Position numbers and translations under genes: made by a program. Source: Chitinophaga niabensis (GTDB lineage: Bacteria; Bacteroidota; Bacteroidia; Chitinophagales; Chitinophagaceae). From it: 64,000 nucleotides of DNA. Of the stretch, positions 19,848 to 27,953 are shown piece by piece. The DNA lies in NCBI RefSeq assembly GCF_039545795.1, contig NZ_CP154260.1:3787001-3851000 (forward strand), given 5' to 3'. Position 1 is the stretch's first letter. Each line of letters starts with the position of its first letter. Below the pieces are notes generated by a model. It saw only the letters and a list, made by a program, of their open reading frames with translations. It ran no database searches and had not been told where the DNA came from.

Positions 19848-20366
19848 TTAGCATCCCGCTTTCATGGAATAAGAGAGCAGCGTAAACGCATGCGTTTGCC
19901 CCGGAGCCAATTGCGCGCGGCCTCTGAACATGGGTCTTCCTGTTGTTCCACCTTTGCAGGCATTGCAATTCTCATAGAAGTCAATGATCAGGGTAGAAGG
20001 CACTTCTCTCGGCACCTTGATGTTCATGGATTGACCACTCGTAACCCAGGTAGTTTTGTAAGTGGCTGCATTGTAATTGTAAATGTTTTCAACTGGCTCC
20101 ACGGTGATCTTACAATAGTAAGTGTGACTCTGGGTGGTGACAAGTGCAGTAGCCCCATTGACAGTTTGTGGATTGGACTGAGGGTTGGGCGTTGGGCAAG
20201 ACCTGTCCGTAGACACGTCTGCAATAAACTGAAGTTTAAGGTTGCAGTCCACCGGTGTTAAAGATGGCCGGGTACTTGGCGGTACGGGTGCCTTAAGACT
20301 GGACAATAGGGCGGCAATTGAGATACCAAGGAATGGCAGCAAAAAAGCACGAGTTAACTTTTGCAT
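19848..20366 (-). CDS. Secreted Cys-containing protein, unknown
   Basis: The product is 172 residues with an N-terminal hydrophobic signal (LTRAFLLPFLGISIAALLSSL), so it is exported. The mature part contains six or more cysteines (VDCNLK, RSCPTP, YYCKIT, ENCNACKGG, and a C-terminal KAGC), enough for disulfides in the periplasm or outside. I do not recognise the family. It is the first gene of the group ending with the Lnt-like acyltransferase. The 253 bases before it (20367-20619) are AT-rich and hold no gene I can see; its promoter should be there. Confidence 0.65.
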   Translation of the reverse strand: MQKLTRAFLLPFLGISIAALLSSLKAPVPPSTRPSLTPVDCNLKLQFIADVSTDRSCPTPNPQSNPQTVNGATALVTTQSHTYYCKITVEPVENIYNYNAATYKTTWVTSGQSMNIKVPREVPSTLIIDFYENCNACKGGTTGRPMFRGRAQLAPGQTHAFTLLSYSMKAGC

Positions 20367-20619
20367 GGTATTTGTTTAATTGATGAAAAAAGCATGGGAC
20401 TTCATGGCATGGAAAAGCATCATAGGCAACAACAATAAGTCTTATCTATCTCTGGGCTAACTTCAACCCGCCGAAGTAATGAACAGATCCATTCAGGCAG
20501 ATCAAAAATTAAAATAGATGGTTTCCATAATTTCGTCTAAATTAGGAATTTATATTTAATCAACTATAGTAGTTCATAAAAAAAATTAGATGGAAGTTTT
20601 CCACACTGCATGAATAGCA

Positions 20620-21522
20620 TTACTGCAACTGTTTCTCTAACCATGTGAGCACCTCTTCTCCTTCCCGTGCATCAAACCAATTCATTTCCGCATCTCTTCT
20701 GAACCAGGTGAGCTGGCGTTTTGCATATTGCCTTGTATGGATCTTAATAGCTTCTGCCGCTTCTGCTATCCGCAGTTTTCCATCAAAATAATCGAAGATC
20801 TCTGTGTATCCTACTGTTTGCAGGGCATTATGATGGCGGTACTCCTTCACCGATTCCACTTCGTCCACCAACCCTGCCACCATCATGGCATCTACACGTT
20901 TTACAATATTTTCGTGTAATAACTCCTTTGGTAATTGTATCCCTATTTTAATGATCCTGAAATCGCGGTTACGGGGTGTGGCTGTTCTGAATGTACTGAT
21001 GGATTGGCCTGTGGCTTCCAGTACCTCCAGCGCACGCATGAGACGTTGAGGATTTTGCGTTTCCGCTGTTGCATAAAAAGAAGGATCTCTTTGCTGCAGG
21101 GTTTCCTGCAGCCAGGTTAAACCTTCTGCAGCATAACGTTCCCTGACAGCAGCCCTGATAGCAGGCGGAATGGAGGGCATCTCGTCCATACCTTCCAGGA
21201 AAGCCCTGATATACAGGCCTGTACCACCGGTAACGATGGCAACAGGGTGCCTTGTGAAGATATCGGCCGCATATTGCAAAGCGAGTTGCTCATACATGGC
21301 TGCATTCACTTCTTCCCGTATGGAATGAGAATTAATAAAGTAATGAGGAACAGCTGATAGTTCTGCAGCATCCGGTTTGGCGGTTCCGATGCTCAGTTCC
21401 CGGTAGCACTGGCGGGAATCTGCGGAGATGATCTCCGTACCCAGCTGCTGCGCTATTCGTATAGCCAGTGCAGTTTTACCTACAGCCGTAGGGCCAGCCA
21501 ATACAACAACCGTATTTTTCAA
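20620..21522 (-). CDS. miaA: tRNA dimethylallyltransferase
   Basis: The product is 300 residues, normal for MiaA. It transfers a dimethylallyl group to A37 of tRNAs reading UNN codons. The P-loop GPTAVGKT is at residues 10-17, followed by ISADSRQCYRELSIGTAKP and VTGGTGLYIRAFLEG, both hallmark segments, and QYAKRQLTWFRRD near the C-terminus. It lies 10 bases after an acidic-tailed protein gene and in the same direction as the CCA-adding enzyme and Sua5 genes, giving a tRNA-maturation neighbourhood. Confidence 0.96.
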   Translation of the reverse strand: MKNTVVVLAGPTAVGKTALAIRIAQQLGTEIISADSRQCYRELSIGTAKPDAAELSAVPHYFINSHSIREEVNAAMYEQLALQYAADIFTRHPVAIVTGGTGLYIRAFLEGMDEMPSIPPAIRAAVRERYAAEGLTWLQETLQQRDPSFYATAETQNPQRLMRALEVLEATGQSISTFRTATPRNRDFRIIKIGIQLPKELLHENIVKRVDAMMVAGLVDEVESVKEYRHHNALQTVGYTEIFDYFDGKLRIAEAAEAIKIHTRQYAKRQLTWFRRDAEMNWFDAREGEEVLTWLEKQLQ

Positions 21523-21532
21523 TCAATGGATT

Positions 21533-22111
21533 TTAGAACAGGTTTTCTTCCTCGGCGCCATTCTCTTCTGCACCATCTTCCTCACGTTCTCCGCTTTCCT
21601 CGCCTTCTTCTCCAAAACCATCGTCCGGCATGCCTTCCCGGTTGAGATCATATTTCTCTTCCATTTCCACCAGCTTATCGCCGATGAGGCCTTTGGTACC
21701 GTACTGGCTCGGAGCAAGCCCTTCCTTGCGTACGCAGGCGGGGTAACTGAGTTTGGTGTTTTCGTCTTTGGCTACAGCAATGAGTTCTACCAGGAACGTC
21801 CAGTTCTTGGCATAATCATAGAGGTAGATGAATTTCTGATTGGGGTCCCGCACCATTGCACCAACGGCGGTTTCCTGCATTAATAACGGCTCTGCTTTAC
21901 GCGGCTGCCCATCTGCTTCCAGGATGATCTCGCGGCCACGCTGCCAGTTGTCGTTACTACGGAAAAAAGTGGCTTTATGTTTGGAGTCAAACTCATATGC
22001 CAACAAGATGGCCTGATGGAACTGTAAAAAATTCTGGGTAGGCTTAACCACAATGTCTCTATAGACACTCTCATCTTCCTCCCAATAAACTCTGAACTTC
22101 AATACCGGCAT
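21533..22111 (-). CDS. pRiA4b ORF-3-like (IS1096 TnpR-like) family protein
   Basis: The product is 192 residues. The start MPVLKFRVYWEEDESVYRDIVVKPTQNFLQFHQAI and DNWQRGREI resemble the PRiA4_ORF3 family (PF07929), first named from a plasmid gene and from an IS1096 passenger but widespread as chromosomal genes. The last 30 residues are almost all Glu, Gly and Asp, a disordered acidic tail. No transposase or inverted repeats are near, so it is not evidence of a mobile element. It lies 10 bases before miaA. Its function is unknown. Confidence 0.75.
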   Translation of the reverse strand: MPVLKFRVYWEEDESVYRDIVVKPTQNFLQFHQAILLAYEFDSKHKATFFRSNDNWQRGREIILEADGQPRKAEPLLMQETAVGAMVRDPNQKFIYLYDYAKNWTFLVELIAVAKDENTKLSYPACVRKEGLAPSQYGTKGLIGDKLVEMEEKYDLNREGMPDDGFGEEGEESGEREEDGAEENGAEEENLF

Positions 22112-22145
22112 ATGATCAAATTAAACGTGCTGTAAAATTACCAAA

Positions 22146-23564
22146 TTATTTAACAGGGGTCAAGTCTAGTTCTTTGGCCTTCTGCAACATATACTGATAA
22201 GCCGCCTCGTAGCTGTTCGGTATCTCACCATCCAGGATAGCTTCCCGGATCGCGCTTTTCAAATCGCCCACCATTCTTCCCGGTTTGAGAGCAAAGATCT
22301 CCATGATCATTTCACCGGTGATAGGTGGTTGCCAGTTGCGGATACGATCACTTTCTTCCACTTCCTTCAAACGCTGCCGTACCATTTCAAAATTCTCAAG
22401 ATAGCGTTTAACTTTCGCTTTATTCTTGGAAGTGATATCCGCATCACACAAGAGCATCAGCGCTTCCAGGTCATCCCCTGCATCAAACAGCAGACGCCGT
22501 ATAGCCGAATCTGTTATATTCTCCTTTGTAAGGCTGATCGGGCGCAGATGCAGCTCCACCAGCTTTCTTACAAACTTCATTTTATCGTGCTGTGGCAATT
22601 TGAGCCGGGCAAAAATACGCGGCACCATTTTACCTCCAACTGCATCGTGCCCATGAAACGTCCAGCCATGCCCTTCTTCAAATCGCTTGGTAGCAGGTTT
22701 GCCAATATCATGCAACAATGCTGCCCAACGTAACCAGAGGTCCTTCGTATTCCGGGAAATATTGTCTATTACCTGGAGTGTATGGTAGAAATTATCCTTG
22801 TGCCCCTTCCCTTCCTGCATTTCCACCCCCGCCAGGTCTACCATCTGGGGGAAAATGATCTTTAACAGGCCGGTTTGATATAAAAGGTCCAAACCAATGG
22901 AAGGTTTAGACGATAACATGATCTTATTTAATTCATCCGTGATCCGCTCCTGGGTGATGATCTTAATCCTGTCCGCATTCTCCCGGATGGCCTGCAATGT
23001 TTCAGGCACAATGGTGAAATGCAGCTGGGAGGCAAAACGGATGGCCCTCATCATACGCAAAGGGTCATCGCTGAAGGTCTGCACAGGGTTCAGTGGTGTA
23101 CGGATCAGTTTGTCTGCCATATCCTGCCGCCCGTTGAAAGGATCCAGCAAAGTCCCGAAATCAGCTTCATTCAAACTGATAGCCAATGCGTTAATCGTAA
23201 AATCCCGGCGGAGCTGATCATCTTCCAGGCTTCCCGGCTCCACTTCAGGATTACGGGAATGCTGGCGGTAACTTTCTTTACGGGCCCCCACAAATTCTAT
23301 CTCCAGGTCCTTATGACGGATCTGGGCAGTACCATACGTTTTAAAAAAGTTCACTTTAGGTGAAGGGTCCAGCAAAGCTGCCACTTTGTGTGCGAGCGCA
23401 ATACCATCTCCCACACAAACGATATCCATATCTTTCGTGTTCCTGTTCAGTAGTTTATCTCTTACAAAACCACCAATGAGGTAACAGGGAACGCCAAGCT
23501 GGCGTGCCGCTAATGCCACGCGATCGAATAACTCCTTTTCCCGTGTTGTACAGGGAATCTGCAT
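22146..23564 (-). CDS. cca: CCA-adding tRNA nucleotidyltransferase / HD domain protein
   Basis: The product is 472 residues. The nucleotidyltransferase core has GGFVRDKLL and the metal-binding DMDIV (near residue 46), then [10 protein letters not shown] and the RNA-binding segment [16 protein letters not shown]. An HD domain follows ([24 protein letters not shown]). It belongs to the class II nucleotidyltransferase group that adds CCA to tRNA 3' ends; poly(A) polymerases are close relatives, but Bacteroidota normally keep a single CCA enzyme of this form. The tRNA-Leu in this window lacks an encoded CCA, consistent with need for it. Confidence 0.92.
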   Translation of the reverse strand: MQIPCTTREKELFDRVALAARQLGVPCYLIGGFVRDKLLNRNTKDMDIVCVGDGIALAHKVAALLDPSPKVNFFKTYGTAQIRHKDLEIEFVGARKESYRQHSRNPEVEPGSLEDDQLRRDFTINALAISLNEADFGTLLDPFNGRQDMADKLIRTPLNPVQTFSDDPLRMMRAIRFASQLHFTIVPETLQAIRENADRIKIITQERITDELNKIMLSSKPSIGLDLLYQTGLLKIIFPQMVDLAGVEMQEGKGHKDNFYHTLQVIDNISRNTKDLWLRWAALLHDIGKPATKRFEEGHGWTFHGHDAVGGKMVPRIFARLKLPQHDKMKFVRKLVELHLRPISLTKENITDSAIRRLLFDAGDDLEALMLLCDADITSKNKAKVKRYLENFEMVRQRLKEVEESDRIRNWQPPITGEMIMEIFALKPGRMVGDLKSAIREAILDGEIPNSYEAAYQYMLQKAKELDLTPVK

Positions 23565-23627
23565 ATACTATCTACTGGTTTAAGGCGCAAAAGTACTCAA
23601 TTCAGATTTATTCCTCCCGCCCAAAGG

Positions 23628-24203
23628 TCAATTTCTCAGTATTTCCAGCTTTCCATCCGGCTGAATACGCACGATCCGTGAGGGTTGGCGGATAGCGATC
23701 TCGTGCTGCCGGTGCACTACGGTATAGTCTGCCCCCTGTTTGATCTCATCCGTTATATCCAGGAAGGTAGCAGGTGAAGGAGCGCCACTGATATTGGCGG
23801 ATGTGGAAACGATCGGTTTTCTGAATCTTTTGATCAGATGCCGGCAAAAAGGTTCTTTTACCACGCGGATGGCTACTGTACCATCTTCTGCGATCACATT
23901 GGGCGCAAGGTGCAGCGCCCCTTCATAGATCACTGTGGTAGGCCGGTCGAAGGCCGCAATGGTATCTGCAATATCGGGAGGTGGTTGCGACAGGTATTTA
24001 ACAAGGTCCCGTACATCTGCCACCAGTATCACCAGGCTTTTGGATTCGCTCCGCTGCTTGAGGTCAAAAATGCGCTTTACAGCTGCTTCGTCTGTTGCAT
24101 CGCAACCGAGGCCCCAGATAGTATCTGTAGGATAAAGGATGATGCCTCCGGCGCGAAGGGTGCTGAGACTTTGCACGAGATCTTCTTCAAATTCAGTTAT
24201 CAT
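23628..24203 (-). CDS. L-threonylcarbamoyladenylate synthase (Sua5/YrdC)
   Basis: The product is 191 residues, one YrdC domain without the extra Sua5 C-terminal domain. It makes threonylcarbamoyl-AMP from threonine, bicarbonate and ATP for the t6A37 modification of ANN-reading tRNAs. Marker segments are LYPTDTIWGLGCDATDEAAVKRIFDLKQR and RKPIVSTSANISGAPSP. It starts 13 bases after the glycosyltransferase stop on the same strand. Confidence 0.93.
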   Translation of the reverse strand: MITEFEEDLVQSLSTLRAGGIILYPTDTIWGLGCDATDEAAVKRIFDLKQRSESKSLVILVADVRDLVKYLSQPPPDIADTIAAFDRPTTVIYEGALHLAPNVIAEDGTVAIRVVKEPFCRHLIKRFRKPIVSTSANISGAPSPATFLDITDEIKQGADYTVVHRQHEIAIRQPSRIVRIQPDGKLEILRN

Positions 24204-24216
24204 GTACGTTGTAAGT

Positions 24217-25338
24217 TTAAGACTGGTATACCTCCATCACGGCGGCTGCACATTTATCTAAAGTGAACAGCTGTGCATGCTTTATGCCTCTTTCCTGCAT
24301 ACCAGCCGCAAAGGTACGATCAATCGCCACCCTTTCCATACCTTCTGCTATAGATGCAGGCAGATAAGGATCTATGTACAGCGCTGCATCTCCTCCTGTT
24401 TCCTGGAAGCAGGAAACGTTGGAAGTGACTACCGGTGTACGGCTCCAGAGTGCTTCCAGGATGGGTATACCAAAGCCTTCAAAAATAGAAGGATATATCA
24501 GTGCCGTGGCGCCCTGGTACAGGGCCGGCAGATCTTTAAAGGAGAATTTAGGTCCTTCATTCAGCCAGATGACTTGTTTTTCCATACCTTCTTTATGCAG
24601 GTAGGCTTTCACCTCATCTTTATATTTACCACCATCGCCCAAAACCACCAAAGGCAGGTCTATCTTACCTTTCAGCAGACGCATAGCTTTTACGATACCC
24701 AGCAGGTTCTTACGTTCTATTACGGAACCTACATAGAGGAAATAAGCGGATGGCAGCTGATAAGCCGCCAGCATACTGCTGATCTGCTCTTTTGTACATT
24801 GTTTTTCGAAAGAGGGATCGCAGCTTTGATAGCAAACTTTAATCCTGTTCTCCGGCGTATGGTAGTATTGTATAAGGTCCTGTTTGGTCTGCTCACTGAT
24901 GGCAATCACCTTATCCGCATGTTTGCAGGCGTACCGGGCCTTTTTGCGGTAGGTGTACACATCAATGGGATTGTATTGCTCAGGGTAGCGTTCAAAAATG
25001 AGGTCATGCATGGTCACGACACTCTGCACACCGCTGTTGCTGATGCCAAAGGGCAGTTCTGCGCTCAGTCCGTGATAAAGGTCTATCTCCTTATCGATCA
25101 GGTCCTGGATCACCCAACGGCTTCTCCATACAGATTTTAACCACCTGTGATGCGCCCGTTGCGGGAGAATGGTTTGCATACCGGAAGATGGCTGAAACAG
25201 CGGTTTCTCTTTGGGGGCAAAAAGAAAATAGTTATTTTGCGGATAGTATTCTCCCAGGGAACGTATGAGGGTACGGCTGTAATTACCCAGCCCCGTACGA
25301 TTCTGAAAAGCCCGCTTAGCATCGAAACCAATGTTCAA
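24217..25338 (-). CDS. Glycosyltransferase, GT4-like
   Basis: The product is 373 residues with GT-B layout. The N-terminal domain starts MNIGFDAKRAFQNRTGLGNYSR with the donor/acceptor glycine loop, and the C-terminal domain shows FLYVGSVIERKNLLG and the nucleotide-sugar motif YPSIFEGFGIPILEALWSRTPVV, including the E-x7-E pattern. It transfers a sugar in cell-surface glycan synthesis; donor and acceptor cannot be told. It is convergent in context with nothing, and its 5' end faces the graspetide cluster across a 384-base gap; I see no reason to include it in that cluster. Confidence 0.92.
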   Translation of the reverse strand: MNIGFDAKRAFQNRTGLGNYSRTLIRSLGEYYPQNNYFLFAPKEKPLFQPSSGMQTILPQRAHHRWLKSVWRSRWVIQDLIDKEIDLYHGLSAELPFGISNSGVQSVVTMHDLIFERYPEQYNPIDVYTYRKKARYACKHADKVIAISEQTKQDLIQYYHTPENRIKVCYQSCDPSFEKQCTKEQISSMLAAYQLPSAYFLYVGSVIERKNLLGIVKAMRLLKGKIDLPLVVLGDGGKYKDEVKAYLHKEGMEKQVIWLNEGPKFSFKDLPALYQGATALIYPSIFEGFGIPILEALWSRTPVVTSNVSCFQETGGDAALYIDPYLPASIAEGMERVAIDRTFAAGMQERGIKHAQLFTLDKCAAAVMEVYQS

Positions 25339-25722
25339 GTTGCGTTACATTTAATTCAGGCGGCAAAATAACAAAATAAATGCGATTGGTTAAAAAGCTA
25401 TCAGTTTTCAGGCTGTAATGCCGGTATTTTAAGCATTCTTCACACAGGGCCATCAAAGTTCTTTCAAGGCTCTTTCAAAGCTCTTTCATTGCTTCACCCT
25501 TTAGGGTTAATATACCGTTGGTAAATACCATCTTCTGATACGCTATTAACCGGGGGATCAGGTAATTAGATTTGTTTAATTCCACAAAAAAGACTAATTT
25601 AATTGTCCGCTTTTGAGAAGCATACCAGGTCGGAAAATCAGGCTTGGAAAGACATTTACTCCCATTAAACATACGTATCCATTATTGTATCATCTTGTAA
25701 CATCAACAAAAAACAATCAAGT
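25339..25722. other. Upstream region of graspetide precursor, 384 bases
   Basis: The gap between the glycosyltransferase and the precursor gene holds three tandem 11-bp repeats (25458-25490) and a -7-like TAGATTTG at 25567-25574 on the plus strand without a matching -33. No other gene is credible here. The precursor mRNA may have a leader of over 100 bases. Confidence 0.45.
25458..25490. repeat. Three tandem 11-bp repeats upstream of precursor
   Basis: The units GTTCTTTCAAG, GCTCTTTCAAA and GCTCTTTCATT follow each other without gap. The 11-bp period equals one DNA helical turn, as in some direct-repeat operators. It lies about 230 bases before the graspetide precursor. Confidence 0.6.
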
Positions 25723-25893
25723 ATGAAACCCAATGAACAAGTAATGAAACCATTCTTTGCACAATTCCTGGAAGCACAGCAAACTGAAAAACGCCAGGAA
25801 AAAGAAAGTAACTGGACGAGCAAATTATCAGATGCTCCCGATCAGACCCTCAAGTACCCTTCAGATGGGGATGAGGAATGGTGGCTGTTATAG
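25723..25893 (+). CDS. Graspetide (microviridin-type) precursor peptide
   Basis: The product is 56 residues. The leader contains PFFAQFLEAQ (residues 10-19), which matches the PFFARFLE helix bound by microviridin ATP-grasp ligases. The C-terminal core is TLKYPSDGDEEWW (42-54), with the microviridin pattern T-x-K-x-P-S-D-x-(D/E)-E. By analogy Thr42 would form an ester with Asp48, Ser47 with Asp50, and Lys44 an amide with Glu51, giving a cage-like tricycle. Such peptides are often serine-protease inhibitors. Two ATP-grasp genes follow directly. The start is ATG 25723, preceded by an A-rich tract as usual in Bacteroidota. The gene is short enough to be missed by gene callers. Ring assignment is inference. 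Confidence 0.93.
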   Translation: MKPNEQVMKPFFAQFLEAQQTEKRQEKESNWTSKLSDAPDQTLKYPSDGDEEWWLL

Positions 25894-25918
25894 TTCATCT
25901 AACATTCAATGATCATTG

Positions 25919-25951
25919 CAAGCAATGGCAGTAGCTATTGCTTGTTTTTTT
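25919..25951 (+). terminator. Terminator/attenuator between precursor and ligases
   Basis: An 11-bp stem with one G-U pair (25919-25929 with 25934-25944), loop AGTA, is followed by seven T. It lies 25 bases after the precursor stop and 12 bases before the first ligase start. Partial read-through would give more precursor than enzyme. Confidence 0.85.
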
Positions 25952-25963
25952 ATCTGAAAATTC

Positions 25964-26926
25964 ATGATTCTTTGCATTACTCATTCACAGGACGCCTACA
26001 CGATAGAGTTAGTACAACAACGCCTGCAACAGCTTGGATATCCCAGCTTCCGCTTCAACTCTGATGAATTTGGCACCCGTTACCGGCTCCGGTACCGGCT
26101 CACACCAGAGGGTCCGCAATACCAGCTGCAGCATGGAAAACAAACACTGAATGCCAGTGATGTCAGTGCTGTATGGTACAGAAAACTATGGAAACTACAG
26201 GTGCCTCCTTCCCTGGACCCCGCCTATGTTCCTGCTTTCATCAAAGAATACAATACTTCCCTTCATATTTTCCTCGATGCCCTGGATGTACCATGGATCA
26301 ATCCCATGCATATAGACCATGGCATCGGCAATAATAAACTCATACAATTATCCGCCGCACAGGCCGCCGGTTTGCATGTTCCGCAAACCCTCATCAGCAA
26401 TCATGCAGAAGACGCCATCAAATTTTATGATGCCAATAACGGAGACGTGGTGGTAAAACTGCACGGCGCCCTTTCCAAAACCATGGATGGTGCCGGCGAC
26501 TTCTTCCCCACTACCCGCCTGCGTAAAGAAGATGTACCCATGCTGGAATCCCTGGCCGCCTGCCCTATGATCCTGCAGGAATACATTCCAAAAGAAAGAG
26601 AACTGCGTGTTGCCTATATCGATGGAGAGATCTTTACCGGCAGCCTGAAAGCCCCGGAGTCTACAGACTGGCGCACGAACAGCACTACCATCATTCAATG
26701 GGAACCTTATCAGCTCCCTCCCGAAACAGCAGAAAAGATAGATGCCATGATGCGCCTGCTTAACCTTCCCTTTGGTGCTATAGACATGATCGTACAGCCC
26801 GATGGCAAATACGTTTTCCTGGAAGTGAACCCACAGGGAGAATGGGGCATGCTGGAAAAATACCTCGGATTTCCTATCGCCGAAACCATTGCAGAGAAAT
26901 TAGTTAACCGGATCACCAATGAATAA
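25964..26926 (+). CDS. Graspetide ATP-grasp ligase (MvdC/MdnB-like?)
   Basis: The product is 320 residues. It starts MILCITHSQDAYTIELVQQRLQQLG and has the family marks AVWYRKLW, PMILQEYIPKERELRVAYIDG, GAIDMIVQPDGKYVFLEVNPQGEWGMLEKYLGFPI. The Glu and Asn of FLEVNPQGEW are the metal-binding pair of ATP-grasp enzymes. It phosphorylates side-chain carboxylates of the precursor and closes ester or amide rings. Of the two ligases here the second looks more like the ester-forming MvdD/MdnC, so this one is tentatively the lactam-forming partner. Its 3' end overlaps the next gene by 8 bases. Confidence 0.88.
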   Translation: MILCITHSQDAYTIELVQQRLQQLGYPSFRFNSDEFGTRYRLRYRLTPEGPQYQLQHGKQTLNASDVSAVWYRKLWKLQVPPSLDPAYVPAFIKEYNTSLHIFLDALDVPWINPMHIDHGIGNNKLIQLSAAQAAGLHVPQTLISNHAEDAIKFYDANNGDVVVKLHGALSKTMDGAGDFFPTTRLRKEDVPMLESLAACPMILQEYIPKERELRVAYIDGEIFTGSLKAPESTDWRTNSTTIIQWEPYQLPPETAEKIDAMMRLLNLPFGAIDMIVQPDGKYVFLEVNPQGEWGMLEKYLGFPIAETIAEKLVNRITNE

Positions 26927-27902
26927 AGGTAAAGTCCTCATTATCACCCATTCCGAAGATAATTACGCAGTAGATACCGTTATACAGCAGATTCAACAAC
27001 TGGGCGGCAGCTGCGTACGTTTTGATGTAGACCGCTACCCGGTTGAAAGCAGGCTCAGCTCTTCCATTATCAACGGGCAATGGCAGGGCCTGCTGGAAAC
27101 AACAGCGGGTACTTACACACTGGATGATATTACCGCCGTCTGGTACCGGCGCAGTTACCATATTGGCAAAGGCCTGGAAACCCTGCTGGAAAAGGAATAC
27201 CTCTCTTCCACCCTCGGCGAACTGCGGCGTACGCTATTCGGGATGCTGGAGGGATTAAAGTGTTTCCAGATTGAAAGATACAGCGTATACCGCCGCCTGG
27301 ACAGTAAGGAAGAACAACTGCGCATTGCCAGGGATTGCGGGCTGGAAGTACCTGCCACCTGCATCACCAATTCTCCTGCACAGCTAAAAGCCTTCCTGGC
27401 CGGCACCAACAAACCCGTGATCGCCAAAATGCAGAGTGCTTTTGCCATTTACCGGGATGGCCAGGAACATGTGGTGTTCACCAATGAGGTCACCACCGCC
27501 CACCTGGACCAGCTGAATGAATTACGGTATTGCCCCATGGTGTTCCAGGAAAAGCTGGAGAAGTCCCTGGAACTGCGCGTCACCATTGTTGGCCGTAAGA
27601 TCTTCCCTTTTTCTATCGACTCCCGGCAACTGGTAGACTGGCGGAAAGAAGGAGCCGCGCTGGCCGATGAATGGCAACCCTATATCCTGCCACCCGATAT
27701 CAGCCAGGCATTGCTGCGCTTCATGGATATTTACGGCCTGAACTACGGAGCCATAGACCTGATCCTTACACCGGAAGGAAAGTATTATTTCCTGGAAGTT
27801 AATGCCGCCGGGGAATATTTTTGGCTGGACAAGCTATGCGGCAATGCTATTTCCCACCAGCTGGCAGCCGTATTATTAAACCAGGCGGAAAGAAGAGATT
27901 AA
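26919..27902 (+). CDS. Graspetide ATP-grasp ligase (MvdD/MdnC-like?)
   Basis: The product is 327 residues. VLIITHSEDNYAVDTVIQQIQQLGG, AVWYRRSY, AKMQSAFAIYRDGQEHVVFTNEV, CPMVFQEKLEKSLELRVTIVGRKIF, GAIDLILTPEGKYYFLEVNAAGEYFWLDKL agree well with what I recall of MvdD/MdnC, the enzyme that makes the two lactones of microviridin. Start ATG 26919 overlaps the preceding ligase by 8 bases. It ends about 50 bases before dapD, which has its own promoter box, so the cluster seems to contain only the precursor and two ligases. No acetyltransferase, protease or ABC exporter is adjacent. Confidence 0.9.
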   Translation: MNKGKVLIITHSEDNYAVDTVIQQIQQLGGSCVRFDVDRYPVESRLSSSIINGQWQGLLETTAGTYTLDDITAVWYRRSYHIGKGLETLLEKEYLSSTLGELRRTLFGMLEGLKCFQIERYSVYRRLDSKEEQLRIARDCGLEVPATCITNSPAQLKAFLAGTNKPVIAKMQSAFAIYRDGQEHVVFTNEVTTAHLDQLNELRYCPMVFQEKLEKSLELRVTIVGRKIFPFSIDSRQLVDWRKEGAALADEWQPYILPPDISQALLRFMDIYGLNYGAIDLILTPEGKYYFLEVNAAGEYFWLDKLCGNAISHQLAAVLLNQAERRD

Positions 27903-27927
27903 GGCTGTTAACTCTGCCCGATTATAC

Positions 27928-27935
27928 TATTTTTG
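27928..27935 (+). promoter_or_regulatory. Candidate promoter of dapD
   Basis: TATTTTTG fits the -7 consensus TAnnTTTG and ends 18 bases before the dapD start. The -33 element is weak. It would separate dapD expression from the graspetide genes. Confidence 0.5.
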
Positions 27936-27953
27936 CGGAAATATTTTTAGACA

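Noticed and set aside
21533..22111. A mobile element, because the protein family is named after an IS1096/plasmid gene
   Set aside because: No transposase, inverted repeats or target duplication are near; the family is common on chromosomes.
24217..25338. The glycosyltransferase as part of the graspetide cluster
   Set aside because: It is on the other strand, 384 bases away, and next to Sua5; no glycosylated microviridin pathway needs it.
25475..25672. A 65-residue minus-strand frame upstream of the graspetide precursor
   Set aside because: It runs through the tandem repeats, has no recognisable features and lies in a region better explained as upstream regulatory sequence.
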